This document shows, one piece after another, positions 11,447 through 24,846 of a stretch of 64,000 nt of DNA (positions within the stretch are counted from its first letter, which is position 1; every line of letters begins with the position of its first letter). Source of the stretch: Onchocerca lupi (lineage: Eukaryota; Nematoda; Chromadorea; Rhabditida; Onchocercidae). Under the pieces are notes generated by a model. The model searched no databases. It saw nothing but the letters and a program-made list of their open reading frames with translations, and had not been told where the DNA came from. The translations under genes were made by a program, and so were the position numbers. The stretch covers positions 1 through 64,000 of the forward strand of contig JAOVVO010000296.1 in NCBI GenBank assembly GCA_028564675.1, written 5' to 3'.

Positions 11447-14400
11447 ATGTTTCCACCACATAGACCTGCATTAGCAAGTACTAGTAATCCGGCACAAATT
11501 TCAACAACTGGAACAACGAATAATTCCGGAAATGTTATCGGAATACCGATGAGAACACCGGAACCATCACCACGGATGCGTAAAGATTCCACTACGGTAT
11601 GTAAATAAATTTAAATTTTATTCGATTATTCTTCTCAAGAGTTAACGAAATATTTTTAAATATTGTAAATTAATTTAGGTTATTCTATCAATGATTATTA
11701 AGTTTGAAATTTTTTGAATAAGCTAGAAATAATATTGTTAATTAAATAGTTGAATGTTTAATTAAATGACTTTTTTTTTCTTTTTTTTATTTAATATGAT
11801 TATTCTAAAAATTTAACAGAATATTTTAAATATCAAAATTAATGCAGATAATTCTTTTTATCAATGAATCTTAACTTTGAAATGTTTGAGTAAATTGAAT
11901 GATATCATTAATTAAAGATTTGAATGTTAAAATAATTGATTTTCTTTTTTCTCCAATATATTCTTTTAAAATACTTAAAATAATCAAAAATGGAATTCAT
12001 TATGTGATATTTAAATATCGATTACTAAAATTGAAATATTTACATTTTTAGGATGTACGTATTGGTGTTGGTAGGCATCGTGATAAATTAGAACAAATTC
12101 GGGATTCGTTACGTCCGTTTGAGCAAACCGGAAACGTGGAAGCACCAACTTCCGCAACAATAGCATCATCATCATCATCATCATTTAATAATAATAACAA
12201 TACGAATAATTTTACAGTTGAAGATGAAACTCGACGGCAAATTTTAATTAATACACTGACACAAATTGGCTTTGAAGAGGTTAAAAATATCACACAGAGT
12301 TTTTTCTTTTTTCTTAAATTTCATATAAAAAAAAAAGATTTTCATTAAAAAAAAATTCCAAATTCGTATAATTAAAATTAGGAAAATTAAAATTGTTTTT
12401 ATTACTAATATCTGTTTTTTTTTTTTCTTTTCATTTTATCGCTTCTTTCATCTCAATTATTTATTTTTAATTCCAAAAATGAAACGAAAATTTTCAATAG
12501 CATAAATTTATAAATTAAAAAAAAAGTAACTTTTTTTTTCTTTTAAATTTTCCAATTACGATTAATAATTTGTTGAAATTTTTATTATAAAAGGAATAAT
12601 TTTTTAGTAAAAATATTTCTCTTTTTTTTTATTTTTCAGCAAGCAGCTCTTTTAGCACTTGAACTTGTTCGTTATTCAAGTGTCGCAGCAGCAGCTGAAG
12701 TTTTATTAAATCTTAATAAGGATCATGTCTTTCGACAGGTCTTTTTTTCTTTTCTTTTCTTTTTTTGTTGCAATGATATTATTGAAATTTCTATTTAAAC
12801 CAAAATTTTGATTTTTTTAAATTTCAACTTTTCAGTTTCAGTTTTCTTTCCTTTTTTCCTTTTTTTTTTTTTTTTTTAATTAAATTTGATGAAATTTTAT
12901 TTAAATTTAAATTGCAAAAATGTTCATTTTACAAAATATTTTTTGTATTTAATAAAATTTTTTTGATTTCTAATGCGAAGAGATTCAAAGTTGAACATCA
13001 ATTTTTTTTAGGATTTACGTGATTATGGAGGATCATTATCATCAGTTGTAACAACAACTTCATCCAATCCATTTAGCAACAATAATAATGGTGCAATTGC
13101 AAACAATACCAAATTGATGGTACCATCCGGTACAACCGGTCCGGTAATCGGAGCAGCACCGATTTCTGGAGTAATGATGAATGCTCAAATACCGACAACA
13201 TCAATTATAGCAAATATCGATGATAGTTCATCAAGTCGGTCAAATAGTCCTTTGGCAAGGATACCAAGTCCACCAACATCAGCTAATTCATTTCAGTATG
13301 TAAATTATCTTCTATTTATCATATCAATAATTGATCAATATCTTGAATTTAATCATCAAAGCATATTTTGATTTAATTTTACTCAATAAATTTAATTGAT
13401 GCATTGATAATGTATTTAATTATAAATTATAAGAATTTCTTTCATAAAATTTTATCTATCAAAATTTATCATTGATTTCAGAGTACGTTCGACAAGTCCA
13501 ATGCTACAAATTATCACCAATCCTTATCATCAAGCAGCTGATTATCATCGGATGCATATTCATTTACCTGTGTTAGCTCTAACTTTATTTTACTATCTTT
13601 TCCTTTTCTTCAATTTTTATAGATTTTATTTTACATTCGTTTACATTATATTATTTAGTGAAATTAGGCATATTTTTCATTCAATCAGATTAGAATATTT
13701 TATTTGATAATATTAAGATGATAATAATAGCATAGAAAGTTATTAATTGCAATTATTATGAATGTAACCATTTTTCTTTTTTTTTTTTTTTTTTTTGGTA
13801 ATGTTGAAATTTAAGTGTAGTTTTTAATTTTGAATTAGTAAACACCTCTCCCTAAAGGAAAGTATTTTTCATTCTGAATATTGTTATTTATTTATTTGTT
13901 TATTTATTACTTCGTCCTCATTTTTGAACCTTTTTACTCAGTTCTACACACTTATGGATAATTTGTTTTAAATTTTTTGAATCTGTTTTTAGTTCCAGTT
14001 TTAAAAACTTTTAGATAATTTTTTCTTTTTATTCTCAATTTTCAAATCTATTTTCAATTTCAAATTTTCAAATTTATTTTTCACTTTATAGTGATTCATC
14101 AAAATATGGCTATAATAATGCGAATGCGACCAAAACGGTAGCAAATAATTATGATTATGGATTAGCGACATCATCATCATCACAGGCTACGCCAGCCACG
14201 ACATCATTTACGTCCGGTACACCGTTATCCGGAATTACTCGTAGTCGCAAAGTGGATCGACCATCAATGCAACAACCTTCAGCGATTATTAATATCGATG
14301 GATTGCAAGGATGCACTGATCGTGTGACTAAGTAAGTAAAATTTCTAATTATAAATAATCTCTTTTCTTCGTTATTCTTTATTAAATATTAAATTCAATT

Positions 14401-17400
14401 TCAGTAAAATCCTTGTCAAATTAATGTTTGTTATATTAATAGAATATATGAATTTATGATCAATTATCATTGATATTTTAGTTTACATTTTTTTTTTTTT
14501 TTTTTTTAAGGCCAACACGATCGTTAACTTCTCGGTCTCATATGAATAATGCTACTACTACTGCTTTACGAAGATCTGATGCAGTACCGGTGATAAGAAC
14601 ACGATTAGAAAGGCCAATTAATATAAGACATCCAATGAATATTCCTGAATCGTTACATAAGATGGTAAATTATTAAATTTATTTATAAATGGAAAAAAAA
14701 AAGAGAAAATATAAAGTGTTTGAGAGAAATGATATTTCTAACTTTAAATTTTTCAATAATTTTTGGTAAATTTTTTAGTTAAAAATTTTAATTATTTGTT
14801 AGCAAAATTTGTAATATTTTAAAGTTTAATAGAATAAATGCATATTATTATTAGATTATTATTTAATCGAACAACTATGATCGATAGGTAAATTAATTGA
14901 ATAAATTAACTTAAGCAAAATGACGTTAAAGATAACTTCTTTTGCTACAATTAATCAATTTTAAAAGTAACAAAAAAAAAATTTATCCCGAAAAAAAAAT
15001 AGCAAAAGAATAATTCAAAAAAAAAAAAAAAGTCTTTGATCTATCCGGATCATAGAGCAATTTTCTAATAATTTATGTTGATTTGCTGTTCAAAAAACAA
15101 TGAATTTCTACTATTATTTACTTTTCCTTTATTTTTTCTTTTTTTTTTCTTGAAATCTGATCCGACTCGCTATAACAAATATGCAATGAATAATGTCGAT
15201 GAAGAAACGATTGAAATAGCAACAACACATGGTAATTTGCCGGCAACAAACGGAGTTCAACGAATATTAGTTGATCCGGATAGATCATCTTCCGCTTATA
15301 CCAATTATGCCGAACAGGTAATGCTTCATTTTATTTTATGATGGAAAATGTTAAATTTTAATATTTCATTGTAATTCACATATTAATATATCTTAATTTT
15401 ATTACTGCAATGTTTTTTGTATATTTTAAAGCAATATAGTGTTGAATATTGATTGATATAATGCAATAGCTCTAATCGAAGAGTATTATAAACAAAAATC
15501 ATTTCCAATTTTTTTAATTTTTAATTATAGTTATGTCGAAGAACCAATCTCCTAGCTGTTAATGAACATGATTCAACTGTTCCAACTACTTATGCTGTTG
15601 AACTCAATAATGGTTATCATCGACCATCAGGTGCTATAATAACACGTCCTGTTTCACCTAATATTTGCACCAGAACGTATGTTTTCTTTTTTATAAACTT
15701 ATTTGCTTAACTTTCAATCTTCGTAACAATCTAATATTAAAAAATAGCAATATCGAAGTTTTTCATCTGAATTCTAGATCTTTAGTACTTTAGAATGTCA
15801 CAGTATTTGAGGATCAAATAAAGGCTAATACATATTGATATTCTATCCTTAATTAATTTGTAAACTATATTTTTTGGTATCAAAATTACAGCAATTATCA
15901 TCTCATATATTGTTATTTCCATTATAGAAGTGGAGAAACGGATGAAGTAACACGTTGCGTATCTCCCTTACCAGGAAGTATTTTACATAAATTACGCACG
16001 AATACTTATGAATCAGTTATCAAACCATGTAAACCACGATTATTTTGCTTTTATATGGAACAACATGTGGAACGTTTAATGCAGCAATACAAAGAGCGGC
16101 AACAACGTGCACGTCAGGTTAATAAATTAACTTTCTTGTCTTAAATATGCTAAATTTAATGATGAAAAGACGTATATAACGATAATATTACAGTAGGAAA
16201 TCATTTGAAAGAAAAAGAAAAACTTTGAAAAAAACTAGAATACATGAATAATTGATTTCTTCGTCATAATATAACAAATCTTGATGTCTACGTTATTGCA
16301 TGATGAATTAGCTATCATATGATATTTTAAATAAGTTATATGATAATTTAACTTTATACTAATAACATAGTGTTCTTTAATAACTTTATCTTAATAGCAG
16401 CAAAGATTTTTATTTTTATTTCTCTTTTAACTATTATCATAAAAGTCAAACTTATATACAGATTAATTTTGTTTTTTTAAGCTTGCTAAAGAAATGGAAT
16501 GTGCTGATTTACCGGAAAGTATGCGTGAACATATGATGATATTTTTAACACAAAAAGAATCGCGTTATTTACGATTAAAACGGCAAAAAATGAATAAAGA
16601 TATGTTTGAAGTGGTGAAACATATTGGTTTCGGTGCATTTGGTCGAGTATCATTAGTTAAAAAGGTTCGCAAACCTTATCTACGTTTTCTCGGTGAAAAA
16701 TTTTGCAATTTTCAAATTGTTTTAGAATTTTTTAAATGAAATTATCTAAAAATGGCGAATTATTTGTACATTTTGGAATGATGTTACTGGCTTTTATTTT
16801 GAAATTTTTATTTTTAGAAAGATACTGGTCAGGTATATGCAATGAAGAAATTATTGAAAAAAGATGTGATCATGAAACAACAAGCAGCACATGTGAAAGC
16901 TGAACGTGATATTCTTGCTGAAGCTGATAGCAATTGGATCGTCAAACTTTATTACTCATTTCAGGTATCATATATTTCATATCAAGGTATTGAGATCTTT
17001 GAAATTATACATTAGATATGATCATTAGTTTGGATCAAAAAAAAAAAAAAAAATTCATTTATTTTATATTTCCCAGCGAGTTGAGTCTGATTATTATGAA
17101 GTATTTGTTGGCTTATTTAATGTTTTTACAATACTTATCAAATTCTGAATCGACAATTAACATGAGTGTCCAAATTAGTTTCTTTGGTAAGTGATAGATA
17201 TTAAATGATGATTCATTTCCAGGATGAACAATCTTTGTATCTTATTATGGAGTATGTTCCGGGTGGTGATATGATGCAACTTCTTATTAACAAAGGGCTG
17301 TTCGACGAAAAACTTGCTAGGTGAAGTTAGCTATATTTAGTATTGGCTGTTAATTTTAACATGTAAATACAATTCTGATGTTCAAAAACTAATTTCTTTT

Positions 17401-19901
17401 TTTGCCTATAAAAAGCGCAGAAAATTTTAGATTTTCAAAATATTTTTTCAAAAATGACTTTAAACATTTTAGGTTTTACATCGCTGAATTAACATGTGCC
17501 ATCGAATATGTTCACGGCCTTGGTTTTATTCATCGTGATATTAAACCGGATAATATATTGATCGATCAAAATGGTCATATCAAATTGACGGATTTTGGTT
17601 TATGTACAGGTCTGCGATGGACGCATGATAAACGCTATTATGGACCTGATAATGATGAGGTTTCTTTTTTTTTTTTTTTATTTTCTGTGCTACTCAGTTT
17701 TTGAAATTATTGAGCAAAAAGTTATATTTGAAGTTACCTATATGTACAAAAATTAAGCAAAAATCAAAACTATCAAGTTATTCCAGTTTTCATTATTAAT
17801 TTTTTCAATATTATCTATGCAATTTAATACGAATGTAGCGAGCAATAATGAGGATTCTGAAAATAATTCACCATATCCAATGAAAACTATTCCGTATGAA
17901 TTATGATCCATTTTCAAATCATACTATTTAAGGTTTATCAGACGTTCGATTACATAGATTCAGATTTCTGATATTTAGTTATTTTGTATTCTAATCGTTA
18001 TTATACCTGACTATGGATTTTTCATATTCAATTTTTCGAAATTCTCTGGAGTACTTTTTTCTGGGCAATAATTTTCAATAAAAATTTATTTTTTCCGGTG
18101 AATATTCCAAGATTTTTATATATCGAATGGAATTATTATTTATATCTCTTGCAGGTAGAGAATACGAAAATACAGAAAGGATATTTGGCTTCGCATCCGG
18201 ATCTATCGGGAATAGGTCGACCAAAAGTACTGGAAATTAGAAATCATTACAAACGAAATCAATCGCATTCATTAGTAGGAACAGACAACTACATGGCACC
18301 AGAAGTAATCCGAGGCACCGGTAAACTCATAATAAATTAAAAAAGATCTTTGAGAATTCATACTGAAAAGTATGAATTTTCTAAAAAATAATTTTTTCTA
18401 ATATTTACATTTTTATTATAGGTCATACCCAACTTTGTGATTGGTGGTCCGTGGGAGTCATTTTGTATGAAATGGTTTTCGGTAGACCACCATTTCTTTC
18501 GGAAGATCGTTATGAGACGCAATATAAGGTACATTTTCATTTTCAAATTAGATAAAGTTGAAATTTCATTCATTATTTCCATTTATTTTTGAATACTTTA
18601 TTTTACTCATTAGTATTTTTCTTGCTTCTAATTTCATTTATTTGATTTATAAGATGTGGTAATAATTACTGTAATGCTAAAATTACAGATTGTAAAATGG
18701 CGACAATATCTTGATTTAAATAATCGTACTGGCGAGAAATTATCGCTAGAATGTATTGATGTAATCCGGAGATTGTGTTGCGAACAAGAAGATAGACTTG
18801 GTTGTAAAAATGGTGCAGAAGATATTAAAATTCATCATTGGTTCAAGGTTTGTTGGGAAATAATTTTAACTTCAGATGGGCTCCTTTAAAGACTTTCTTG
18901 GTTTTTTTTTTTCTTTTTATTTTTGTTCAAATAAATCTTTGAGAAAGATCTGATTTGTTACTTTTTAGGGTATCGATTTTTCAACATTACGTTCCACACG
19001 TGCTGAATACATTCCACGTGTTGAACATGCTGAAGATACATCGAATTTCGATACGTTTGAATTCGATTCCTCCGATCAGTCGTTTGACACAGTAGCAAAA
19101 CGTGCAAGCGCTTCGGCAGCATTCAATCCAGCATTCTATGAATTTACATTTCGCCATTTTTTCGATTTTGATGGACAAGTATTTAATCTTTATTTTCATT
19201 ATTCAGATATTTCGAAATACTTCAAAACACAAATGATTCAGAATTTCATGCTTAAATATAGAATTACTGATCATATCCTGCCAGTAACATCTTCTTCTGT
19301 GATCTTTCGAGAATTTTTATTTTATTTAAAATATTTCGGTTTTATCGATCGCTTGGTAGAATATTGATAAAGTATCATTTTCAATGACAGTGAAATATAA
19401 TTTGTTGCTAAATACAATCCGCATTCTTAAACGAATTTCAGTTTTAATTATTTCATTACTTTTCTGAATTTAGAACAAGATTTGGTCCAAATCTTTCTTC
19501 ATTTTCCACTCTTCATTTTAAATCAGTATTGTATTAACTTCTTATTTCAAATTTTAATTCACTCAATAATTAATTAATTTAATAGTTGGTACTGGACGAA
19601 ATTTAAACATCGTGCATGCTTTTTTCAGGGTTGTCCTAGTTTTCGTAAACGTCGCCCATCATTGGCACCTTTATTGGAAGCTACTGGTGCTAATACTGCT
19701 GTTGCTGCACAATCAAACATTTCTAATCATATTAACAAAGCCAAAGATCATAAAAATAATAATGGCAGAACAAATAGGAGTAATATGAAATTTCGACCGT
19801 CGATAATAGCAGCATCAACACCACCATCACCTCCACCAACAACAACGATAGGAATCATGCAAGGAGACGAATATGAAAGTGATGACTCACTAGTTGTATA
19901 A
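11447..19901 (+). CDS. wts-1: LATS/Warts Ser/Thr kinase (NDR/LATS family), 19 exons
   Basis: This is the Hippo-pathway kinase that phosphorylates the YAP/Yorkie co-activator. Exons: 11447-11596, 12052-12279, 12640-12738, 13012-13295, 13482-13571, 14092-14331, 14511-14664, 15153-15317, 15531-15676, 15928-16117, 16482-16664, 16818-16964, 17223-17320, 17473-17659, 18155-18320, 18422-18528, 18689-18847, 18969-19178, 19629-19901; all phases close, giving 1091 aa. The ATG follows an in-frame TAA at 11411. A UBA domain lies at ~112-152, a Ser/Thr/Asn/Pro-rich linker follows, and the basic MOB-binding region with KESRYLRLKR precedes the kinase. The kinase (~624-930) has GFGAFG, Lys653, HRDIKPDN (Asp747), DFG (Asp765), activation Ser826 in SHSLVGTDNYMAPE, and the long NDR-type insert. 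The hydrophobic motif FYEFTFRHFF has Thr991. I see no PPxY motif. Exon 8 lacks an AG acceptor. The family call is firm; the symbol follows the C. elegans name. Confidence 0.95.
15149..15154 (+). other. Non-canonical 3' splice site of LATS exon 8
   Basis: The frame requires exon 8 to start near 15153 (reading KSDPTRYNKYAMNN, phase 0 after exon 7). The pyrimidine tract ends TTTTTTCTTG, and no AG occurs between about 15060 and 15198. A stop at 15069-15071 in the same frame rules out starting further upstream. It is either a TG acceptor or a consensus error. Confidence 0.6.
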
Positions 19902-21012
19902 AATTTCAAATACTGATTTTAGTTATAGGGAAAAAATTTCTCCGAATTAATCATTTCTTAACTGTTCTTGTTCATCGGAAAAGCTGCAATATACTTCTTT
20001 TCTCGGTACATTGTTTTTTTAACAGTAACAAGAAGCTTTTTTTGCTTTGATAGGCGGTGAAATTTTTTCTTCTTTTTCGTCGAGATTACATTATTTTCAA
20101 TATTTATTTCTAAACATATCAATTCTTTTGGATTGTGAAACTAAGATGCTTTAAAAGTTTCTTGAATCAATTAGGCATGAAAATTTAATGCTAATCAAAA
20201 AAAAAAAAAAAAAAAGGAAAGAAATTAAAGCAAAGAAACACCGAGCTCTTTCAACTATACGCGAATTCAAAAAAATTGAAAAAATGGTATCTGAATAACT
20301 TTCGAAAATAAATAATTTTATAAAAATTAAGTAGGTTAAATTAATTCTCCTGTATTTTGGGAAGTTTATTTTTTGTATGAATTGCCTTCATGAAGTTACG
20401 CATTTTCAGTGTTGCGATTTGCCAAAAATTCTTTGTTATCATATTTTTGATTTGTAATTGATTTCCATTTTTTTTAATGGTTTCGAGAAATACGGTGAGA
20501 ATTAGAACTTTTTCTATAATAGGATGAATCTTGTGGTTATTTTATGAATGGAATGAAAGTTTGAAATGACAACGAAGAAATCCTTATCCTTCACTTAAAT
20601 TTAATTGCAGTTGAATTATTATGCCATATTTGATATCGGTGTAGTGTGCTTAAATGCATATATATGTTTGTATGGGATTATTATTGGTATTACGAATGTT
20701 CAGACTTTTTGTTCTATAATATTTTATTTCAATTCTCTTCATTTTTTTGTTTTAACATTTCTTATCGTTCTTTTGCTATGTTTGCTATGGAAAAAATGCT
20801 CAAATAAATTAATTTCTCATCATTCCTACCGTTGCAAATATTATTTTCTCGTAAATAATTTGTCATTTTGTCAGATAGTCGATAAACGCTCATAGAACAG
20901 CACTGAAAAGAATAGTGGTGAACCATCAAGAAATATAAATCTATCGACAAGAGGAAAAAAGAAAAACAAATCAACAAAACAATCAATACGGGATAAACAT
21001 TTACCGCCAAAA
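19902..21012. other. LATS 3' flank
   Basis: No further exon is visible. A possible polyadenylation signal AATAAA lies at 20307-20312, about 400 bp after the stop. Open frames at 20605-21133 are short, and the distal ones run into the inverted repeat that starts near 21013. Confidence 0.5.
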
Positions 21013-21960
21013 AGATAAATATGTTTACCGCCAAAAGAAGAATAAACATATTTACTGCCAAAACGATGAATATGTTTACCATAAAAGGAAAAACACGTTT
21101 ATCACCAAAACGAAAAATATATCTATATAACAATAGTTATATATTTTTGTGATAGAATTATTCGTTCTTTTCTTAAGAAAATGAAAAAACCTGAGATGTT
21201 GCAAGTAGAGACGGATAGCTTTGAAGAACCGGAAGGAAAATTCTGAGAAATCGTCTTGAAAATTTTACTGTTTGTAGCAAATGTATAGGAAATATATTGT
21301 AATACTATAAAATATTGTAATACTATACTGTAAAATATTGTAATACTATACTAAATATAATATTATGCAAATATGAGCAATATTTTATTATATTTAGCGA
21401 TTAAACAATATTTTACCAAAGCAAGTGGAAAACAGTGTGTGAAATATACATAATTATTAATATTATAAACTTTTAATATCATTACCAATCCCAAATAGGT
21501 TTGCACTTGAAGAATAACATCGTCCAAATCATCTGTGAAAACATTTAAGATGGAATAGACTTCAGTTATGATACATCTTATTTAAAAAAAAAAAAAAAAA
21601 ATTGAATTAAAAAATTTGCAAAAAACTATTTCTGCTGATATCTTCATTACAATACGTCTACATGTTTTATTTAATATGTGGAAGGAACAGTGATGTTTCA
21701 ATTTCATTAATCCTCCGTGCCAGTAATAGTTAATATATTATCGCTCTCGAAATATTAAATAAGTGATGCAAAATATTCAATAATTGGACAATAAAATAAT
21801 CGAATTATTCAAGAAGTAAATATCTGAATATTTGAAATCAAAAATATTATAATAATGTGTTCCGATTTTTTTTTATCCATAATCCATTGAATCGTTTGTA
21901 TTATCTTTGATTTTCTACATTTTCAGCAAACTGAGAAATATTTCGGCTTTGAACGAATCA
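21013..21960 (+). repeat. Left arm of giant inverted repeat
   Basis: Pairs with 24847-26157 in reverse complement. Matching landmarks include the ATAAACATATTTACTGCCAA block, a stretch near 21180-21290 containing CCTGAGATGTTGCAAGTAGA, TTTGCACTTGAAGAATAACA near 21500, and CAGCAAACTGAGAAATATTT near 21925. Identity is high but there are indels: this arm has an extra ~130 bp (about 21620-21747) and lacks the ~480 bp found at about 25400-25880 in the other arm. The outer end carries tandem ~22-bp units containing TAAACATRTTTACCGCCAAA. Confidence 0.9.
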
Positions 21961-22613
21961 TCGCGGATGTTCATGAAAATTAGTTAATGACTTGTTGACC
22001 TGCATTATTTTCATTGGAATTTTATGTTAGCAGTTCACATGATGATATTAATTTTTCCTGCATTTATCATAATTTTTTTAGACTATTTGTTTGATTTGGA
22101 GAATTTAATGTTATTTTAACTTTAACGATATAATTTAGAAAGGAGCTAATCGAAGAAATAACTTATTGGTATCAGTGATCGATACGTTACAGAAAGATTT
22201 CCTCTCATATATTCCGTAATTTTTTTTGGATAAAATCATTCAACAAATAGATGAATCAATCAAAACATACTGCAAAAAAAAAAGTGGAAAAACCAATTGG
22301 CAGAGCAGAAATTAGATTTACGATAGAGAAATCCCACTTTAATTTCTATTCCATTTAAAAAAGTCCAAGTTACTCTTTTACAATTTTATGATGATGTGAT
22401 ATTGCAGAAAGAGCCGCAAATTCCGATACAAAATTAACTTTATTGAAAAGCACATAAAAGTCGATTGTGATTCGAACATTCAAAATTAGACATAATACAG
22501 CAAAGCATTCAATTGTAAAATGATGATTAAGTTTTTAAAAATATTGTACAATTATCGATTTACAATATACATAAAATTTAATTATTGAAACATTTCTTCT
22601 CTTTAATCTTGAT

Positions 22614-23871
22614 TCATGCCTTTCCTTTCGGCTTGTATTTCGCTTCATCAATGGATCCATTGCACAGGATGTAATCAGTACCACTCTGATCCTATAAAAT
22701 TTATTATTTTCTTAAATAATCTTCATGAATTCAATCTATAACGAAGTTCACCACAGAAGATGGTTTTTAAATCTTTTGCCAATGAATTCAAATATATCTG
22801 ACCATATTCGGATCAGCAATAAAAGCATAAGCTGAAGAACACGAATCACAACAGTCTTCATTGATTATTTTTTCAATAATTCGTAGAGCTCTACGAATAT
22901 TACTATCATTTCCATTGATTGTAAATATAGGATTTTGGAAGCGACGTGGTAGTGTTAAATCAGTTTCAGTTTCGTAAGCTATTAGAAGTGCTCGTTGATC
23001 TTCCTCGCCAACCAAAGTATCAACCATCATAGTGGGAATTCTGTAAATTGATGCAGTGATTATTAATTCGTTGAAATCTTCAAGAAATTTAGCAGTCAAA
23101 TGATATAGATACAAACAGCTGAAAATGTGATAAAGTATTATACGAAACAATTCAGAAATTTATACCATAAAATAGACGAAATGATGCTAAATCTTACCTG
23201 AAACTGACGATAATTGGAACAAATGATTTTATTTCACGCTTTCGTTCTTCATCTTGGTAGCAAATCCGTGGCATTATAAGACGTTTGATTGAACTAGAAT
23301 GTACATCCGATAGATTCATTTTTCTTATTTTCGCAGGTTCGATTCTCTGCTGCAATGAAAAATTCTTTCTTCTTTTGACATTGATATATATAAATAAATA
23401 AATATATCTACATATATATAGAATATAATTATATGTAAATCGTTAAACTAGTAATATGCTTAACTTTTAATGGCTGCAAGTAGAACTTAAGCTTAGATTT
23501 AATCAAAATTTTTAATTATATTTAAAATTGATAAGTTCTACTGAAAAATAATGAATTCAGAGGTAAAAAAACTGAAGAAAAAAGATTTGGAAACAAAAAC
23601 ATACACGAATGATAATTTTCGGCAATGCAGCTAAGCTATCTTCACGATAACTAAGGGAACTAGGATAAAATAGATTGTTAGAATATTTGACGGATTTAAG
23701 AAATAAAGTTTAAACAGAGGATAGCTACCTGATAAATTTTAGCCTTAACTAATTGAGCATTTTTAGTGCAGAAAAAGAAAGAATCATCGGAAAAGTCAAT
23801 TTTACCGATAGTGATGACAGAAATAAATCCTTCTATAAAGAGTTCAGTTGATTGACGGAAGATGTTTCTTC
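22614..23871 (-). CDS. Unrecognised multi-exon gene in the inverted-repeat loop, possibly broken
   Basis: I do not recognise the family. Exons read on the minus strand: 23729-23871, 23605-23659 (poorly defined), 23198-23349, 22803-23118 and 22614-22691, ending in TGA at 22614. The last three join in frame to a product with CYQDEERKREIKSFVPIIVS, then FLEDFNELIITASIYRIP, LVGEEDQRALLIAYETE and a Cys cluster DCCDSC, ending KYKPKGKA. The largest exon is 105 codons. The upstream exon (FIEGFISVITIGKIDF region) ends in phase 0 at CAG|GTAGCT, while the next best exon (SYREDSLAALPKIIIR) needs a different phase, so either a splice site is misplaced or the frame is broken. No start codon was found. I see neither transposase signatures nor membrane spans. 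It may be a captured host gene. Confidence 0.55.
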
Positions 23872-24188
23872 CTGTACAATACAAACAATTATTGGAGAAT
23901 ATTCAAGCAAATTGATCACTGGATAATTTCTCCTTCGCTGCTAGAGATAAGAATAGTCGTCTTTGATTGTCAATTTGCTGCTTTCGCTGCGTCGTTCTGA
24001 ATTAATGTCGAATTTCCGAACTGGACTGTTATAGAAAATTGGACTGAATTGAATAACGACAAAAAACTGATTCGACTCCAAAATCCGAACCTTTTAAAGC
24101 CTTTCCAAGCTCCACCTCCTGTCTTGATCTCCAATATGTCGCTTCATGATTGATCGATCTCGCTTTGTTTATCTGTTAATCGGAGCGT

Positions 24189-24350
24189 TTTGGCGGTAAA
24201 CATGTTTGTCCTTTGTTAGTTCATGTTTCTCTTTTTGTGATAAAAATGTTTATTCTTTTGGCGCTAATAAACATGTTTCTTCTTTGGCGACAAACATGTT
24301 TACCCTACATGTTCTGTTCACTGTTTTGACGGTGAATATATTTATCCTTT
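24189..24350 (+). repeat. Internal copies of the TTTGGCGGTAAACATGTTT repeat
   Basis: About five diverged units of a TTTTGGCGGTAAACATGTTT type, each followed by TATTC or TCCTT-like spacers. They match the units at both outer ends of the inverted repeat (21000-21115 and 26050-26157). Confidence 0.75.
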
Positions 24351-24846
24351 TTGATTCATTAAAAACTGTTTTCGGGCTTCTTGAGTTTTAACATTCCTAG
24401 CTTATAATAAACGTTTTTCGGACTTTCCCGACAGTTTTAATGATGAATTCAAATTCTCTCATAATGCTTTTATTCATTATGGACCATGCAATATCATGTT
24501 ACTATTTCAATGAGTTAATCGAAATGTAGAAATAATCCAAGTATTGTGTATAAAGAAATTTGTAATAATTCTCAGACAAGTAAGTTAACTTGTCCATATT
24601 TCGGAGTAAAAACCTTTGTTCTCTCATCTTCCAGTTATCTAATAGAGCTCATGTGCACTGTTTAAAAGGTTTGTAAAACATGTTAATTGTCTGAAATGCT
24701 GCAAGCATTAATGCCTGTGTGCATTTCTAACGAACTGCAAATCACGGCCTATTACAAGACCAAGGATGATCGATATTTTAAAGGTCACGGCTTAAGTTTA
24801 TCGATATTACGCAGTAGTCGCTTCTTCTTTCACTGATTTCGGCGGG

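Noticed and set aside
20605..21133. Hydrophobic frames downstream of LATS
   Set aside because: Short and overlapping on both strands; the minus one runs through the tandem units of the inverted repeat.
23333..23346. GGTTCGATTC, like a tRNA B box
   Set aside because: No A box or cloverleaf around it, and it lies within a minus-strand exon.
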